The notes under the pieces: model-generated
What the model was told of the DNA's origin: nothing
The model's database searches: none
Seen by the model: the letters and a program-made list of their open reading frames with translations, nothing else
Translations under genes and position numbers: made by a program
In this document: piece after piece, positions 1-7,704 of the stretch
Layout: each line of letters opens with the position of its first letter
Numbering within the stretch: the first letter of the stretch is position 1
Virus record (IMG/VR): IMGVR_UViG_3300045996_001175
Location: 1-35,366 of that record
Direction: 5' to 3' (one strand)
Length of the DNA stretch: 35,366 nucleotides
DNA from: a virus

Positions 1-446
1 CCCTCGTCCTCGCCGTTCTCCTCGGAGGCGGCGCTCCAGCGGCCACCGCAGCGCCGGCCGCCCCGACGGCCGCCCAGTTCGCCCAGGCCAAGGCCATGGG
101 CTTCCCCGCCGGCTCGTTCGTCTCGTCCGCTCCTGTCGCCGCTCCCGCGCTCGACACGCTGGTCGCTGCCCCGATCCTGAGCTACAAGGCGTCGTCCACG
201 AAGGCCTGCTGGGCGGGAAACCGTGGCCACGTCACGTCGTCCGTGTCGCAGCAGTCGAGCACCTCGGCGTCGTACAAGATCACGGCCTACAAGCCGTCGT
301 GGTACACCAACTGGGTCCGTGCCTATTTCGACGGGGTCGGCAAGAACTACGCCAACTCGACGATCTGGGTGAACGTGCCCAACCATGCCATCCACACGAT
401 TCGGATCTACACCGCGGCCGGCGATACCTGCGCTGTCAGTCACTGA
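1..446 (+). CDS. Exported small protein of unknown function, 5' end outside window
   Basis: The reading frame is open from position 3, so the true start lies upstream of the window. The visible N-terminus is a hydrophobic Leu/Val/Ala run followed by small residues and APAATA-type Ala-X-Ala sites. This is the end of a Sec signal peptide, so the product is probably secreted. The mature part is about 110 residues, rich in Ser, Thr, Tyr and Trp, with only two cysteines (in KACWAG and DTCAV) that could form one disulfide. No enzymatic motif is visible and I do not recognise the family. A strong hairpin follows at 461-489, which suggests this gene ends a transcription unit separate from the packaging genes. 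An in-frame ATG at 96 exists but would remove the signal peptide, so I reject it as the start. Confidence 0.7.
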   Translation, partial: LVLAVLLGGGAPAATAAPAAPTAAQFAQAKAMGFPAGSFVSSAPVAAPALDTLVAAPILSYKASSTKACWAGNRGHVTSSVSQQSSTSASYKITAYKPSWYTNWVRAYFDGVGKNYANSTIWVNVPNHAIHTIRIYTAAGDTCAVSH

Positions 447-460
447 CCGGACGCACGACC

Positions 461-489
461 GAGGCCCCCGTCGAACCGGCGGGGGCCTC
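461..489 (+). terminator. GC-rich hairpin after the first gene
   Basis: GAGGCCCCC (461-469) pairs perfectly with GGGGGCCTC (481-489) around an 11-nt loop. No U-run follows, which is usual for terminators in high-GC actinobacteria. It lies 15 nt after the stop codon and just before a -10-like hexamer. The same GAGGCCCCC core recurs in the hairpins at 7542-7576 and 7671-7704. Confidence 0.7.
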
Positions 490-498
490 GTCGTCCCC

Positions 499-504
499 TA
501 TGAT
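499..504 (+). promoter_or_regulatory. Putative -10 element (TATGAT) for the packaging operon
   Basis: TATGAT lies 10 nt after the hairpin at 461-489 and 46 nt before the ATG at 551, in an otherwise GC-rich gap. No convincing -35 hexamer is seen. It matches the TANNNT pattern found in most other gaps of this window. Assigning it as a promoter is inference. Confidence 0.4.
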
Positions 505-550
505 CGTTCCACCGGCGAGGCAGGCCCTCGCCCCGAGCACAGGAGTCGAC

Positions 551-1054
551 ATGGCCGTCACCGGACCCATTCCCAAGCGCAGCGAGGAGCGTCGCCGGCG
601 CAACGACCGCACTGAGGCCGGTGAGTCGACCGAGGCCGAGGAGCTCGAGGTCGAGGGGACCGTCGAGATCCCCACGCCGGACGACAGCGGCTGGCACGCT
701 ATCGCGAAGACCCTGTGGAAGAGCGTCACCGAGAGCGCCTTCATCCGCTTCTACGAGCCCTCGGACTGGGCTGTGCTCGAGCTCGTCTGCGAGTCCCTGA
801 GTCGCGACCTCGGCGAGCAGGTCGTCGGCATCACCGAGGACGGCAAGGTTGTCAAGGACACGATCCCGCTCAAGGGTGCGTCCCTGTCGGCCTACTCCAA
901 GGTCTTCGGCGTGCTCCTGCTCACCGACGGCGACCGCCGGCGCCTGCGCCTGGAGATCCAGCGCCGTGACGCGGTCGCGGAGGCGGTCAAGGCCATGCCC
1001 GAGGTCGTTGCCGACCGCGCCTCGCTCTTCGCCATCGACGGTGGGAAGAAGTAG
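551..1054 (+). CDS. Terminase small subunit
   Basis: This 167-residue protein has a basic, disordered N-terminus (KRSEERRRRNDR) and a following acidic stretch. A helical domain comes next, containing WHAIAKTLWKSVTESAFIRF and a DWAVLELVCESLSR segment, as in small terminase proteins of actinobacteriophages. The small subunit recognises phage DNA ends and loads the large subunit. The ATG at 551 follows an AGGAG at 541-545; the longer open frame upstream has no comparable ribosome site and overlaps the hairpin. The gene ends in TAG overlapping the GTG of the next gene. The call rests on those helices and on position two genes before the large subunit. The family is sequence-diverse, so a divergent homologue of another DNA-binding protein cannot be excluded. 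Confidence 0.7.
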   Translation: MAVTGPIPKRSEERRRRNDRTEAGESTEAEELEVEGTVEIPTPDDSGWHAIAKTLWKSVTESAFIRFYEPSDWAVLELVCESLSRDLGEQVVGITEDGKVVKDTIPLKGASLSAYSKVFGVLLLTDGDRRRLRLEIQRRDAVAEAVKAMPEVVADRASLFAIDGGKK

Positions 1055-1263
1055 TGGGCAAGGGGAAGAAGAAGGTCACGAGCCCGCTGCCGGAGACGGC
1101 CGCGGGTGTGCTGATCATCACCGTGGATGGCCAGGGCAACGTCGGCTACGAGCTCGAGTCGGAGCTCTCGCCGGAGATCATCGAGGACGTGCTGCGCCGC
1201 TGCGCCGACGAAGTCGCCGGCAAGATCGACCGCGCCGCGAACGCCTGGGGGCGGGGATCGTGA
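1054..1263 (+). CDS. Small acidic protein between terminase subunits
   Basis: This 69-residue protein begins at a GTG that shares its G with the upstream TAG stop. Its own TGA overlaps the next ATG, so it is translationally coupled on both sides. After a Lys-rich start (MGKGKKK) it has a beta-like stretch (VLIITVDGQGNVGYELE) and a helix (PEIIEDVLRRCADEVAGKID). No motif identifies it. The position suggests a role in packaging or simply co-expression with terminase. I do not recognise a characterised relative. Confidence 0.6.
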   Translation: MGKGKKKVTSPLPETAAGVLIITVDGQGNVGYELESELSPEIIEDVLRRCADEVAGKIDRAANAWGRGS

Positions 1264-1514
1264 TGGTCGTCATCCTCGCCGGCACACCGTACGAGGGTGA
1301 GGAGTACCGCAAGGTCGCCGGCTTGGCTCTGGCGGATGTGCTGATCCCGAGTTCGCCGTCGGCCTTCTCCGGCCTGGTGCTCCGCGACAGCGACCTGATC
1401 GTCGAGTTCCCCTCGTTCGACGGCCACCCCAAGGCCGGGCAGATGCGCCACCTCCTCAAGCACCGCCTGCAGCGTTGCGGCGCGAACCCGCCCTGGGAGA
1501 GGATCACGGGATGA
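1263..1514 (+). CDS. Small unknown protein preceding the large terminase
   Basis: This 83-residue protein starts at ATG 1263, overlapping the previous TGA. A GTG one codon earlier is an alternative start. It ends at 1514, overlapping the large terminase ATG at 1511 in an ATGA arrangement. It contains a hydrophobic beta/alpha-looking N-terminus (MVVILAGTPYEGEEYRKVAGL), then VEFPSFDGHP and a basic helix (QMRHLLKHRLQRCG). The codon bias is like that of its neighbours. No known domain is recognised. Genes of this size between small and large terminases occur in other actinophages but have no assigned function. Confidence 0.55.
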   Translation: MVVILAGTPYEGEEYRKVAGLALADVLIPSSPSAFSGLVLRDSDLIVEFPSFDGHPKAGQMRHLLKHRLQRCGANPPWERITG

Positions 1515-3469
1515 GCACCGCGGTCGAAGAGCGCACCGACCGCATGACGTGGGAGAACATCCGCGACTTCCAGTTCTATCTCGACATCCCCGAGCCGGTG
1601 CACTACGGGCCCACCTGGCAGATCGACGAGAAGACCGGCAACTTCGTCCAGCCCGAGCACACCCTCGGGTGGCAGATCATCCGCTGGGTTGAGGCCAACC
1701 TCCTCAACGACGAGGGCGCCCCGTTCGTCCTCACGTTCGAGCAGAAGCGTCTGCTCCTGTGGTGGTACGCCGTCGACGAGCGTGGCCGGTTCGTCTACCG
1801 CAAGGGCGTCTTCCAGCGCCTCAAGGGTTGGGGCAAGGACCCACTGGTGGCGGTCATCGCGGCGGTCGAGTTCGTGGGCCCCTGCCGCTTCGCCGGCTGG
1901 CTCGCCAAGGACCGCTCCGACCTCGAGCTCCGGCGCGGTGACCCGCTGGCCAAGCCGAACCCGAAGGCCTGGATCCAGATCGCCGCGGTCTCCAAGGAGC
2001 AGACCAAGAACACGATGAAGATCTTTCCGACGCTGTTCACCGAGGCCTGCAAGCAGCAGCACGGGATCGACATCGGAAAAGAGGTCATCTACGCGTACCA
2101 CGGTGGCCGGACCATCGAAGCTGTCACGAGCGCCCCGGCCACCCTCGAGGGGGCTCGCCCGTCGCTGGTGATCAAGAACGAGACCCACCACTGGAAGGCC
2201 AACAACGAGGGCCACGAGATGGCCGCCGTGATCGGTCGTAACACCGCGAAGTCCAAGGGTGGCGCTGCGCGCACCATCTCGATCACGAACGCCTACGAGC
2301 CCTCCCAGGACTCCGTCGGCCAGCGCGAGCGCGAGGCATGGGAGAACGAGCGCGACGGCCTGAACGTCAAGACCGGCGTGCTCTACGACTCCGTCGAGGC
2401 GCACGAGGACGCCTACATGCGCCTCCCGCGCAAGCCCGACGGCAGCATGCCCACCGACGAGGAGACCCGCGCCTACGTCGGCGCTGTGGTCGACTCGGTG
2501 CGCGGCGACGCCTGGTGGCTCGACGTCGAGTCGATCCTCGGGGAGATCTTCGACGAGGTGAACCCGGTCTCCCAGAGCCGGCGCTTCTACTACAACCAGA
2601 TCGTCAACGCCGAGGATGCATGGCTCGACGCCGGCCTAGTCGGCGGCCGCCTGGTGCACCCACTCGCGAAGCAGTACCGGGCCGAGATCGGGAACGACGA
2701 CCTGCGGGCTGGTTGGCAACTCGTCCTCCCCGAGGACCCCGTGGCGATGTTCTTCGACGGCTCGAAGTCCGACGACGCCACGGCACTCGTGGGGTGCCGG
2801 CTCGACGACGGCTACGTCTTCACCCTCGGCGTCTGGCAGCGGCCACGCGGCGAGCGCGGCAAGCACTGGCTCGTGCCGCGTGAAGAGGTCGACGCCCGCG
2901 TCATCGAGTGCGCCGGCTGGTCCGAGCGTGACATCAAGGGCCGTTTCAACGTCGTCGCCTTCTTCGGTGACCCCTCCCACGCACTCGACGACGAGGACTC
3001 CACCCGGTACTGGGACGGCCTCTTCGACCGCTGGCACCAGCGCTACAAGGACCAGCTTCAGATCTGGGCGACCAAGACAGGCAACCGCCAGCATGCCGTC
3101 ATGTGGGACATGACCTCGCCGTTACACCAGGCCGAGTTTGTCGCGGCCGCCGAGCGCTTCGTCGGCGAGGCCGAGCACCTGAACGACATCGAGGAGTTCG
3201 AGCCCGACTTCCAGATCGACGGCCACCCCGCCCTTGTGCAGCACCTGCGCAACGCGAAGAAGTACCCGACGAAGTACGGCGTCAGTCTTTGGAAGGGCGC
3301 GCGCGAGGCCGAGAAGAAGATCGACCTAGCTGTCGCAGCCGTCGGCGCCCGCATGGTCCGCCGTATGATGACCAACGTCGGTCTCGAGGAGCCGGAGAAG
3401 GGTCCAGCCGAGCTCTGGGGCAAGTGGAGCGGTATGAGTCCCGACCAGTACACGGAGGGTCGGTGGTGA
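1511..3469 (+). CDS. Terminase large subunit
   Basis: This 652-residue protein is the ATPase/nuclease that cuts and pumps DNA into proheads. A Walker A-like KGWGKDPL is near residues 105-112. A Walker B-like SLVIKNETHHW is near 218-228; it keeps the catalytic Glu, with Asn where Asp is usual. The C-terminal RNase H-like nuclease shows FFDGSKSDDATALV with D416, a second acidic region (FFGDPSHALDDEDS) and KIDLAVAAVGA near the end. Length is at the upper end for the family. I chose ATG 1511 because it makes an ATGA overlap with the upstream stop; an in-frame ATG at 1475 lies inside the previous gene. It is followed by a 45-nt gap with a -10-like hexamer before the portal. Confidence 0.95.
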   Translation: MSTAVEERTDRMTWENIRDFQFYLDIPEPVHYGPTWQIDEKTGNFVQPEHTLGWQIIRWVEANLLNDEGAPFVLTFEQKRLLLWWYAVDERGRFVYRKGVFQRLKGWGKDPLVAVIAAVEFVGPCRFAGWLAKDRSDLELRRGDPLAKPNPKAWIQIAAVSKEQTKNTMKIFPTLFTEACKQQHGIDIGKEVIYAYHGGRTIEAVTSAPATLEGARPSLVIKNETHHWKANNEGHEMAAVIGRNTAKSKGGAARTISITNAYEPSQDSVGQREREAWENERDGLNVKTGVLYDSVEAHEDAYMRLPRKPDGSMPTDEETRAYVGAVVDSVRGDAWWLDVESILGEIFDEVNPVSQSRRFYYNQIVNAEDAWLDAGLVGGRLVHPLAKQYRAEIGNDDLRAGWQLVLPEDPVAMFFDGSKSDDATALVGCRLDDGYVFTLGVWQRPRGERGKHWLVPREEVDARVIECAGWSERDIKGRFNVVAFFGDPSHALDDEDSTRYWDGLFDRWHQRYKDQLQIWATKTGNRQHAVMWDMTSPLHQAEFVAAAERFVGEAEHLNDIEEFEPDFQIDGHPALVQHLRNAKKYPTKYGVSLWKGAREAEKKIDLAVAAVGARMVRRMMTNVGLEEPEKGPAELWGKWSGMSPDQYTEGRW

Positions 3470-3475
3470 CCCGGC

Positions 3476-3481
3476 TACGAT
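3476..3481 (+). promoter_or_regulatory. Putative -10 element (GC-TACGAT) before the portal gene
   Basis: TACGAT sits in the 45-nt gap between terminase and portal. It would give a transcript with a leader of about 27 nt containing AGGAG before ATG 3515. The core GCTACGAT is repeated at 5858-5865 and on the minus strand at 34722-34729. No -35 element is recognisable. Confidence 0.4.
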
Positions 3482-3514
3482 TGGCCCGTCACCACACGCC
3501 GCGACAGGAGCATC

Positions 3515-4939
3515 ATGGGTAAGCAGTCCGACGCCATCGCCCTGGCGCGCGAGCACTTCAAGGAGTTCCTCGAGCAGCGCAACGAAGCCATCGTGGCCGA
3601 CGACTGGATTCGCGGCGACAACGAGCACCCGACACGCCCCAAGGACACCACCAAGGAGTACGACGAGCTCGAGGCGCGCGCCGCGACCCCATGGCTCGGC
3701 CTGGTCACTACCGCCGTGGCTCAGTCCCTCTACGTCGAGGGCCACCGGCCCCGCAAGGGCCGCGAGGATTCCGCGGTGTGGAAGAAGCTCTGGCAGCCGA
3801 ACGGCATGGATGCGCGTCAGATCGCTGTCCACCGCGGTGCCATCGGCCACGGCCTCGCCTTCATCAAGGCCGTCGAGGGTACCCAGCCCCTTACTGGGGA
3901 CAAGCTCGTCCAGTTCCGTGGCATCAGCGCGATGCGGATGGCCGCCTTCTACGCGGACGCTTCGGTCGATGAGTACCCGATGTTCGCCATCGAGGCCGAG
4001 AAGGAACTCGTCAACGGTGAGGAGGGCTGGCGCGTCTGGCTCACTGACGACGAGGTCACCCACAGCCTCATCTGTGGCGACATCGCCGGCGAAGAGCACT
4101 GGGAGTACATCACCTTCGACCGGCACAGCGCTGGAGTGCCGCCCATCGTGCGCTTCGCCAACAACCTCGACCTCGAGGGTGCTTCGCGCTCCGACATCGC
4201 CCCGTTCATCCCGCTCGCGAGCCGGATCGACCAGGACACCTTCGACCGGCTTGTCGTGCAGCGTTTCGGCGCCTGGCGCGTGCGGTACATCGCCGGCATG
4301 GCCAAGCCGAGCACCGAGGAGAAGGCGCGCCTCGAGGCGATGGCCCTGCGTGTCGAGGACCTGCTGATCAGCCCTGATCACCAGACGAAGTTCGGCACGC
4401 TCGACCCGACCGACCTCGACGGGTACATCAAGGCCCGCGACGCCGACATCCGCGACCTCGCGGCTGTCACGCAGACCCCACCGCACCACCTGCTCGGCCT
4501 GAGCCCCAACGTCTCGGCCGAAGGTCTCGTGGAGGCCCAGGCGGGCCTGATGCGCAAGGTCGACGAGCGCAAGCACCTCTTCGGGGAGTCCTGGGAGCAG
4601 ACGATGCGCCTGGGCGCCCACATGATGGGCATGACCGAGGAGGCCAAGGACTTCGAGTCCCAGGTGCAGTGGAAGGACACCGAGTCCCGCTCACTGGCAC
4701 AGTCGGCCGACGCCCTCGGCAAGCTGGCGCAGATGCTTGGTGTGCCGTTCGAGCTTCTGTGGGAGCGGATCCCGGGCTGGACGACGAAGGACTCCGAGGA
4801 CGCCAAGCGGATCCTCGAGGAGCAGCGCGCCGAGGCAATGCTCATGCAGGAGCTCGAACTGGGGGCTGCCGACGCCGGCGCCGCCGGTGGGGCGCTGCCC
4901 CCTTTCTCGGGAGCGCCGCCCCAGGCGGGGACAACCTGA
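3515..4939 (+). CDS. Portal protein
   Basis: This 474-residue protein has the length and layout of SPP1 gp6-like portals, which form the dodecameric DNA gate at the capsid vertex and dock the terminase. Visible family features are an N-terminal helical part (EHFKEFLEQRNEAIVADDW), LVTTAVAQSLYVEGHRP, a central beta-rich wing, the DRLVVQRFGAWRVRYIAG segment, a long helix, and TQTPPHHLLG followed by SAEGLVEAQAGLMRKVDERK. The C-terminus is Ala/Gly/Pro-rich. The start at 3515 has an AGGAG about 6 nt upstream. Near the 3' end a CCCTTTC heptamer (4900-4906) lies in the frame that would allow a -1 shift into an overlapping open frame ending at 5019. Confidence 0.93.
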   Translation: MGKQSDAIALAREHFKEFLEQRNEAIVADDWIRGDNEHPTRPKDTTKEYDELEARAATPWLGLVTTAVAQSLYVEGHRPRKGREDSAVWKKLWQPNGMDARQIAVHRGAIGHGLAFIKAVEGTQPLTGDKLVQFRGISAMRMAAFYADASVDEYPMFAIEAEKELVNGEEGWRVWLTDDEVTHSLICGDIAGEEHWEYITFDRHSAGVPPIVRFANNLDLEGASRSDIAPFIPLASRIDQDTFDRLVVQRFGAWRVRYIAGMAKPSTEEKARLEAMALRVEDLLISPDHQTKFGTLDPTDLDGYIKARDADIRDLAAVTQTPPHHLLGLSPNVSAEGLVEAQAGLMRKVDERKHLFGESWEQTMRLGAHMMGMTEEAKDFESQVQWKDTESRSLAQSADALGKLAQMLGVPFELLWERIPGWTTKDSEDAKRILEEQRAEAMLMQELELGAADAGAAGGALPPFSGAPPQAGTT

Positions 4940-4971
4940 GCGAGGACGAGCGAAAGCGCAGGAACCGCATC

Positions 4972-5019
4972 ATGGGCGGCTACGGCCCCGACTGGGACGG
5001 TGACGGGAAGAAGAACTGA
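4972..5019 (+). CDS. Possible micro-ORF or frameshift extension of the portal
   Basis: The portal and MuF-like genes are 79 nt apart, but a -1 frame stays open across the gap and ends in a TGA (5017-5019) overlapping the MuF ATG. The shortest version starts at ATG 4972, after an AGGA, and encodes 15 residues ending in GPDWDGDGKKN. The upstream part of the same frame reads LSEDERKRRNRI and has no ATG, GTG or TTG start. It could therefore be reached only by slippage at CCCTTTC (4900-4906) or by a non-standard start. The stop/start overlap is the main reason for thinking it is translated. It could also be plain spacer. Confidence 0.25.
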   Translation: MGGYGPDWDGDGKKN

Positions 5020-5849
5020 TGGCAGCGCTACCAGGTGACCGACTAACCGCCGCCTACCGCGCGGCCCAGGTACGCAACGCCGCCCTCCTGGCGGCCAAGC
5101 TCCGGCGCCGCTACGCCGCCGTCGACCTGTCGGTGACCGAGTCCCAGCGGGCCTTCCTCGAGCTCGCCACCGGCGACGTCGTCTTCCACCACGCCCGGGC
5201 GACCGACCAGAGCGTTATCTACCTGCGGTCGCTACAAAGCCTTGAGGCCGCCGGCCCCCTGGTTCCCGTCGACGCCGGGCCGCCGCCGAACCTCGAGCAG
5301 ATCCGCCGCTCGCTGGCTGTGATGGGCCCGGTTGCTGGTCGGCAGCGCGTCGCCGAGGTCCAGTCTGACCCCGAGAGCGCGCGTGGGATCGCCGAGCGGA
5401 ATATCGCACAGCGCAAGACCGCAGCCGGTGTCATGGGTGCCGGCATCCGGCACGCCCAGAACGGGGCCCGTGACACGGTTCGCCAGTACGTCGAGAAGGA
5501 CCGACGCGCCCGGGGCTGGGTGCGTGTCACGGCCCAGGATGACCGGGTGTGCGCCTTCTGCGCGATGCTCGCCAGCCGCATCGACTGGAAGGAGGGCAAC
5601 TTCGACGCCTCCGACGCCGAGTTCGTCGGCCCGGGGACGGCTAAGGTCCACGACTCCTGCCGGTGCCACCTGCGTCCGATCTACTCGCGCGAGCTCCCCG
5701 AGGAGACCCTCTTCTACCGCGAGCAGTGGTCGGCGTTGTCGGCCGAGGCCATCGACGGCTCGAACCGTGGGCTCGCCAGGAACTTCCGTTCGCAGTGGGA
5801 GAAGCGACAGCGCGGCCTAGATGCAGGTCAACCGTCGCGGGTTGCGTGA
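5019..5849 (+). CDS. MuF-like minor capsid protein
   Basis: This 276-residue protein lies directly after the portal, the normal place for the MuF/SPP1 gp7 family, which is packaged in the head near the portal. The C-terminal half carries the family's cysteine/histidine signature. VCAFCAML (C178, C181) is followed about 30 residues later by HDSCRCH (H211, C214, C216, H217), probably a metal site. The N-terminal half is helical and Arg/Ala-rich (AALLAAKLRRRYAAVDL). The TGATG overlap at 5017-5021 suggests translational coupling; only a weak GAAGAAG precedes the start. No toxin or ADP-ribosyltransferase domain is fused, unlike some MuF proteins. Confidence 0.88.
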   Translation: MAALPGDRLTAAYRAAQVRNAALLAAKLRRRYAAVDLSVTESQRAFLELATGDVVFHHARATDQSVIYLRSLQSLEAAGPLVPVDAGPPPNLEQIRRSLAVMGPVAGRQRVAEVQSDPESARGIAERNIAQRKTAAGVMGAGIRHAQNGARDTVRQYVEKDRRARGWVRVTAQDDRVCAFCAMLASRIDWKEGNFDASDAEFVGPGTAKVHDSCRCHLRPIYSRELPEETLFYREQWSALSAEAIDGSNRGLARNFRSQWEKRQRGLDAGQPSRVA

Positions 5850-5859
5850 CCCGCGGTGC

Positions 5860-5865
5860 TACGAT
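5860..5865 (+). promoter_or_regulatory. Putative extended -10 element (TGC-TACGAT) before the scaffold gene
   Basis: TGCTACGAT (5857-5865) lies in the 70-nt gap between the MuF-like and scaffold genes. The TGN before the hexamer fits an extended -10 promoter. The same nine bases occur on the minus strand upstream of the SSB-like gene. A transcript from here would carry the AGGAGG at 5907-5912 in its leader. Confidence 0.45.
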
Positions 5866-5919
5866 TCCCATCAAGCGCGCGGCGAGGTGCCGAGCACTGA
5901 TGGCCCAGGAGGCCAAACC

Positions 5920-6501
5920 ATGGCACTACCGAAGTTCGAGGATTGGAAGCGTCCGTGGAAGGACGAGGAGTTTGACGCCGAGAAGGCGGCCAAGCTCATC
6001 TACAACCTCCACAGGGACAAGGAGCAGTTGACCGAGTCCCGGGACGCTGCGATCACCGAGCGGGACGAGCTCAAGACGAAGGTCATCGAGTTCGAGGAGA
6101 AGGATCTGAGCGAGGTCGAGCGGCTTCGCAAGGAGAACGAGCGGTTGAAGGACGCACCGGCGAAGGTCGCCACGAAGGGGCAGGGCTCCTCCGAGGACGC
6201 ACTCCGCGCCGACCGTCTGGAGATCGCACTCGAGAAGGGCCTCACCAAGACGCAGGCTGCGAGGCTCGTGGGTTCGACCCGCGAGGAGCTCGAGGCCGAC
6301 GCCGATGCCTACATCGAGGAGCACGGCCTTGCCGGCGCCAGTGGCGAAGGCAAGCAGCAGGACGATGGCAAGGAGGGGCAGGCACCCCCGAGCCAGCGAG
6401 CGAAGGTCACAACCGCATCGCGCCAGCGTCAGGAGCCGGCCGACCCAGACGAGAATCTGGATCCCGGAAAGCTCTACGACAAGGTGCACGGGCGCGACTG
6501 A
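5920..6501 (+). CDS. Capsid scaffolding protein
   Basis: This 193-residue acidic protein lies just before the major capsid gene. It has the typical scaffold layout. An N-terminal segment (KFEDWKRPWKDEEF) precedes a heptad-rich coiled coil, roughly residues 25-80 (RDELKTKVIEFEEKDL, EVERLRKENERL). A short helical region (GLTKTQAARLVGSTREELEAD) follows, then a Gln/Gly/Ala-rich disordered part and a charged C-terminal end (PGKLYDKVHGRD) of the kind that binds capsid subunits. The start at 5920 is fixed by a perfect AGGAGG seven bases upstream. No protease domain is fused and no separate prohead protease is seen in the head cluster. Confidence 0.85.
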   Translation: MALPKFEDWKRPWKDEEFDAEKAAKLIYNLHRDKEQLTESRDAAITERDELKTKVIEFEEKDLSEVERLRKENERLKDAPAKVATKGQGSSEDALRADRLEIALEKGLTKTQAARLVGSTREELEADADAYIEEHGLAGASGEGKQQDDGKEGQAPPSQRAKVTTASRQRQEPADPDENLDPGKLYDKVHGRD

Positions 6502-6582
6502 CGCACCGGTAGCACCCGCACGGTCTCGTCGGCACGAGGCTTGCCTGCGGCCCCCATCCGCCATCTCTCTCAGGAGGATCTC

Positions 6583-7530
6583 GTGCCGAACACCTACATC
6601 AAGGCGCCGAAGTACGCGGCTCTCGCCGTCGGCGCCCTGGACCGCACCACGGTGCTCCCCCAGGTCTTCACCCGCTACGACGGAGGCAACTTCGTCGGCG
6701 CCCTCGACGACACGGTCACCTTCAAGCTCCCGGGCGTGACCCAGGCGCGTGACTACGAGTGGCGTACCCGCACGAACCCCATCGTGCTGGACAAGATCGG
6801 GCGCACGAAGATCTCGATCAAGCTCGACACGCACACCTACTCGGCCGTGCCGATCACCGACGAAGAGCTCACGCTCGACCTCGAGAACTTCGCCACCGAG
6901 GTGCTCGACCCGCAGATGACCGCGGTCGTCGACCGGCTCGAGGGCAAGGTCATCGCCGCGCTGCGCGTCGCGCCCTTCAAGACCACCACCCTGGCCGCGG
7001 CCACCGCGGACAACCCCTACCACAAGGCCCTCGAGTGGGACGCCCTGCTCGACGCCCAGTTCACCCCGTCCGACAACCGGATGCTGCTCCTGGGCTCGAA
7101 CGCCTGGATGTGGCTGATGAAGTCCGACGCTCTGCGCCTCTACGACCCGCAGGCGGCCACCACGGCCTTCCGTCGGGCCACGGTCGCGCAGATCGGCAAC
7201 TTCACGGTCGTGAAGAGCGCTCGCCTCACGGCGAACGAGATCTTCGCGGTCCACCCGTCGGCCCTCGTGCTCGCCAACGTGGCGCCGGAGAACCCGCAGG
7301 GCGCGGTCTACTCCTCGCGTCGCTCGTACCGGGGCTACGGTCTCCGCGTGCTGCGCGACTACGACCCGAACTTCCTGCGCGACCGCTCGGTCATCTCGAC
7401 CTTCACCGGGATCTCCTCGGTGAACGACGAGTACCAGACCGACGCCAACGGGCTCGTGCTGGACGTCAACGGCGACCCCACCCTCACGAACAAGAACGTC
7501 CGTGGGGCGCGAGGCACCTTCGTTCCGTGA
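6583..7530 (+). CDS. Major capsid protein (HK97 fold)
   Basis: This 315-residue protein starts at a GTG five bases after AGGAGG (6572-6577). A longer in-frame TTG start at 6541 has no ribosome site. Features of HK97-fold coats of the P22-gp5-like actinophage group are visible. An N-terminal arm (PNTYIKAPKYAALAVGALDR) is followed by beta-rich VTFKLPGVTQ and VLDKIGRTKISIKLDTHTY, a spine-helix region (PITDEELTLDLENFATEVLDPQM), and a C-terminal domain with GNFTVVKSARL and SRRSYRGYGLRVLRDYD. There is no obvious N-terminal delta domain, which agrees with a separate scaffold. It is followed by a strong hairpin at 7542-7576. Confidence 0.92.
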   Translation: MPNTYIKAPKYAALAVGALDRTTVLPQVFTRYDGGNFVGALDDTVTFKLPGVTQARDYEWRTRTNPIVLDKIGRTKISIKLDTHTYSAVPITDEELTLDLENFATEVLDPQMTAVVDRLEGKVIAALRVAPFKTTTLAAATADNPYHKALEWDALLDAQFTPSDNRMLLLGSNAWMWLMKSDALRLYDPQAATTAFRRATVAQIGNFTVVKSARLTANEIFAVHPSALVLANVAPENPQGAVYSSRRSYRGYGLRVLRDYDPNFLRDRSVISTFTGISSVNDEYQTDANGLVLDVNGDPTLTNKNVRGARGTFVP

Positions 7531-7541
7531 TCTGACGGGAT

Positions 7542-7576
7542 CAGCGAGGCCCCCGGTGACCCCGGGGGCCTCGCTG
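7542..7576 (+). terminator. Hairpin terminator after the capsid gene (copy 1)
   Basis: A perfect 15-bp stem (7542-7556 with 7562-7576) closes a 5-nt loop, 12 nt after the capsid stop codon. The stem begins CAGCGAGGCCCCC and is almost identical to the second copy at 7671-7704. No U-tract follows; instead a TATGCT hexamer abuts it directly. It probably limits transcription from the abundant capsid transcript. Confidence 0.85.
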
Positions 7577-7582
7577 TATGCT
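7577..7582 (+). promoter_or_regulatory. Putative -10 element (TATGCT) for a small transcript
   Basis: TATGCT touches the 3' end of the hairpin at 7542-7576. With a 6-nt discriminator, transcription would begin near 7589, 5 nt before an ATG at 7594, and run into the hairpin at 7671-7704. The same hairpin-TATGCTGG unit is repeated at 7671-7712. Confidence 0.45.
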
Positions 7583-7588
7583 GGGGGC

Positions 7589-7704
7589 ACGAGATGGCGC
7601 AGTCGGGAGAGCATCGCGTGATACGAGTCGCGCACAATAAGCCCGGCCAGTCGGTGGTCTAGGACCGACGCAGCGAGGCCCCCGAGCAATCGGGGGCCTC
7701 GCTG
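7589..7704 (+). ncRNA. Candidate small RNA or 22-residue leader peptide transcript
   Basis: About 116 nt lie between a -10-like TATGCT (7577-7582) and a 15-bp terminator hairpin (7671-7704), forming a self-contained unit between the capsid and adaptor genes. The insert can form local stems: GCGTGA with TCGCGC, and GTCGGT with ACCGAC. It also holds a 22-codon frame (ATG 7594 to TAG 7660-7662, beginning MAQSGEHRV) without a clear Shine-Dalgarno. The segment GGCGCAGTCGGGAGAGC resembles a tRNA D-arm, but there is no T-arm or acceptor stem. Whether the product is an RNA, a peptide or nothing is unknown. Confidence 0.35.
7671..7704 (+). terminator. Hairpin terminator (copy 2)
   Basis: A perfect 15-bp stem (7671-7685 with 7690-7704) closes a GCAA tetraloop. 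The first 14 bases match copy 1 at 7542. It would end any transcript started at the TATGCT of 7577-7582. It abuts a second TATGCT that would start the neck/tail operon. Confidence 0.8.

Noticed and set aside
1511-3469. Inactive terminase suspected from Asn in place of the Walker B Asp and Asp after the Walker A Lys
   Set aside because: Actinophage large terminases are known to vary at these positions. The catalytic Glu, the Lys and the nuclease Asp residues are kept.
7590-7670. tRNA gene suggested by a D-arm-like GGCGCAGTCGGGAGAGC
   Set aside because: No 7-bp acceptor stem can be formed, no GTTCRA-type T-loop is present, and the possible anticodon stem does not close a 7-nt loop. Retained only as a candidate small RNA.
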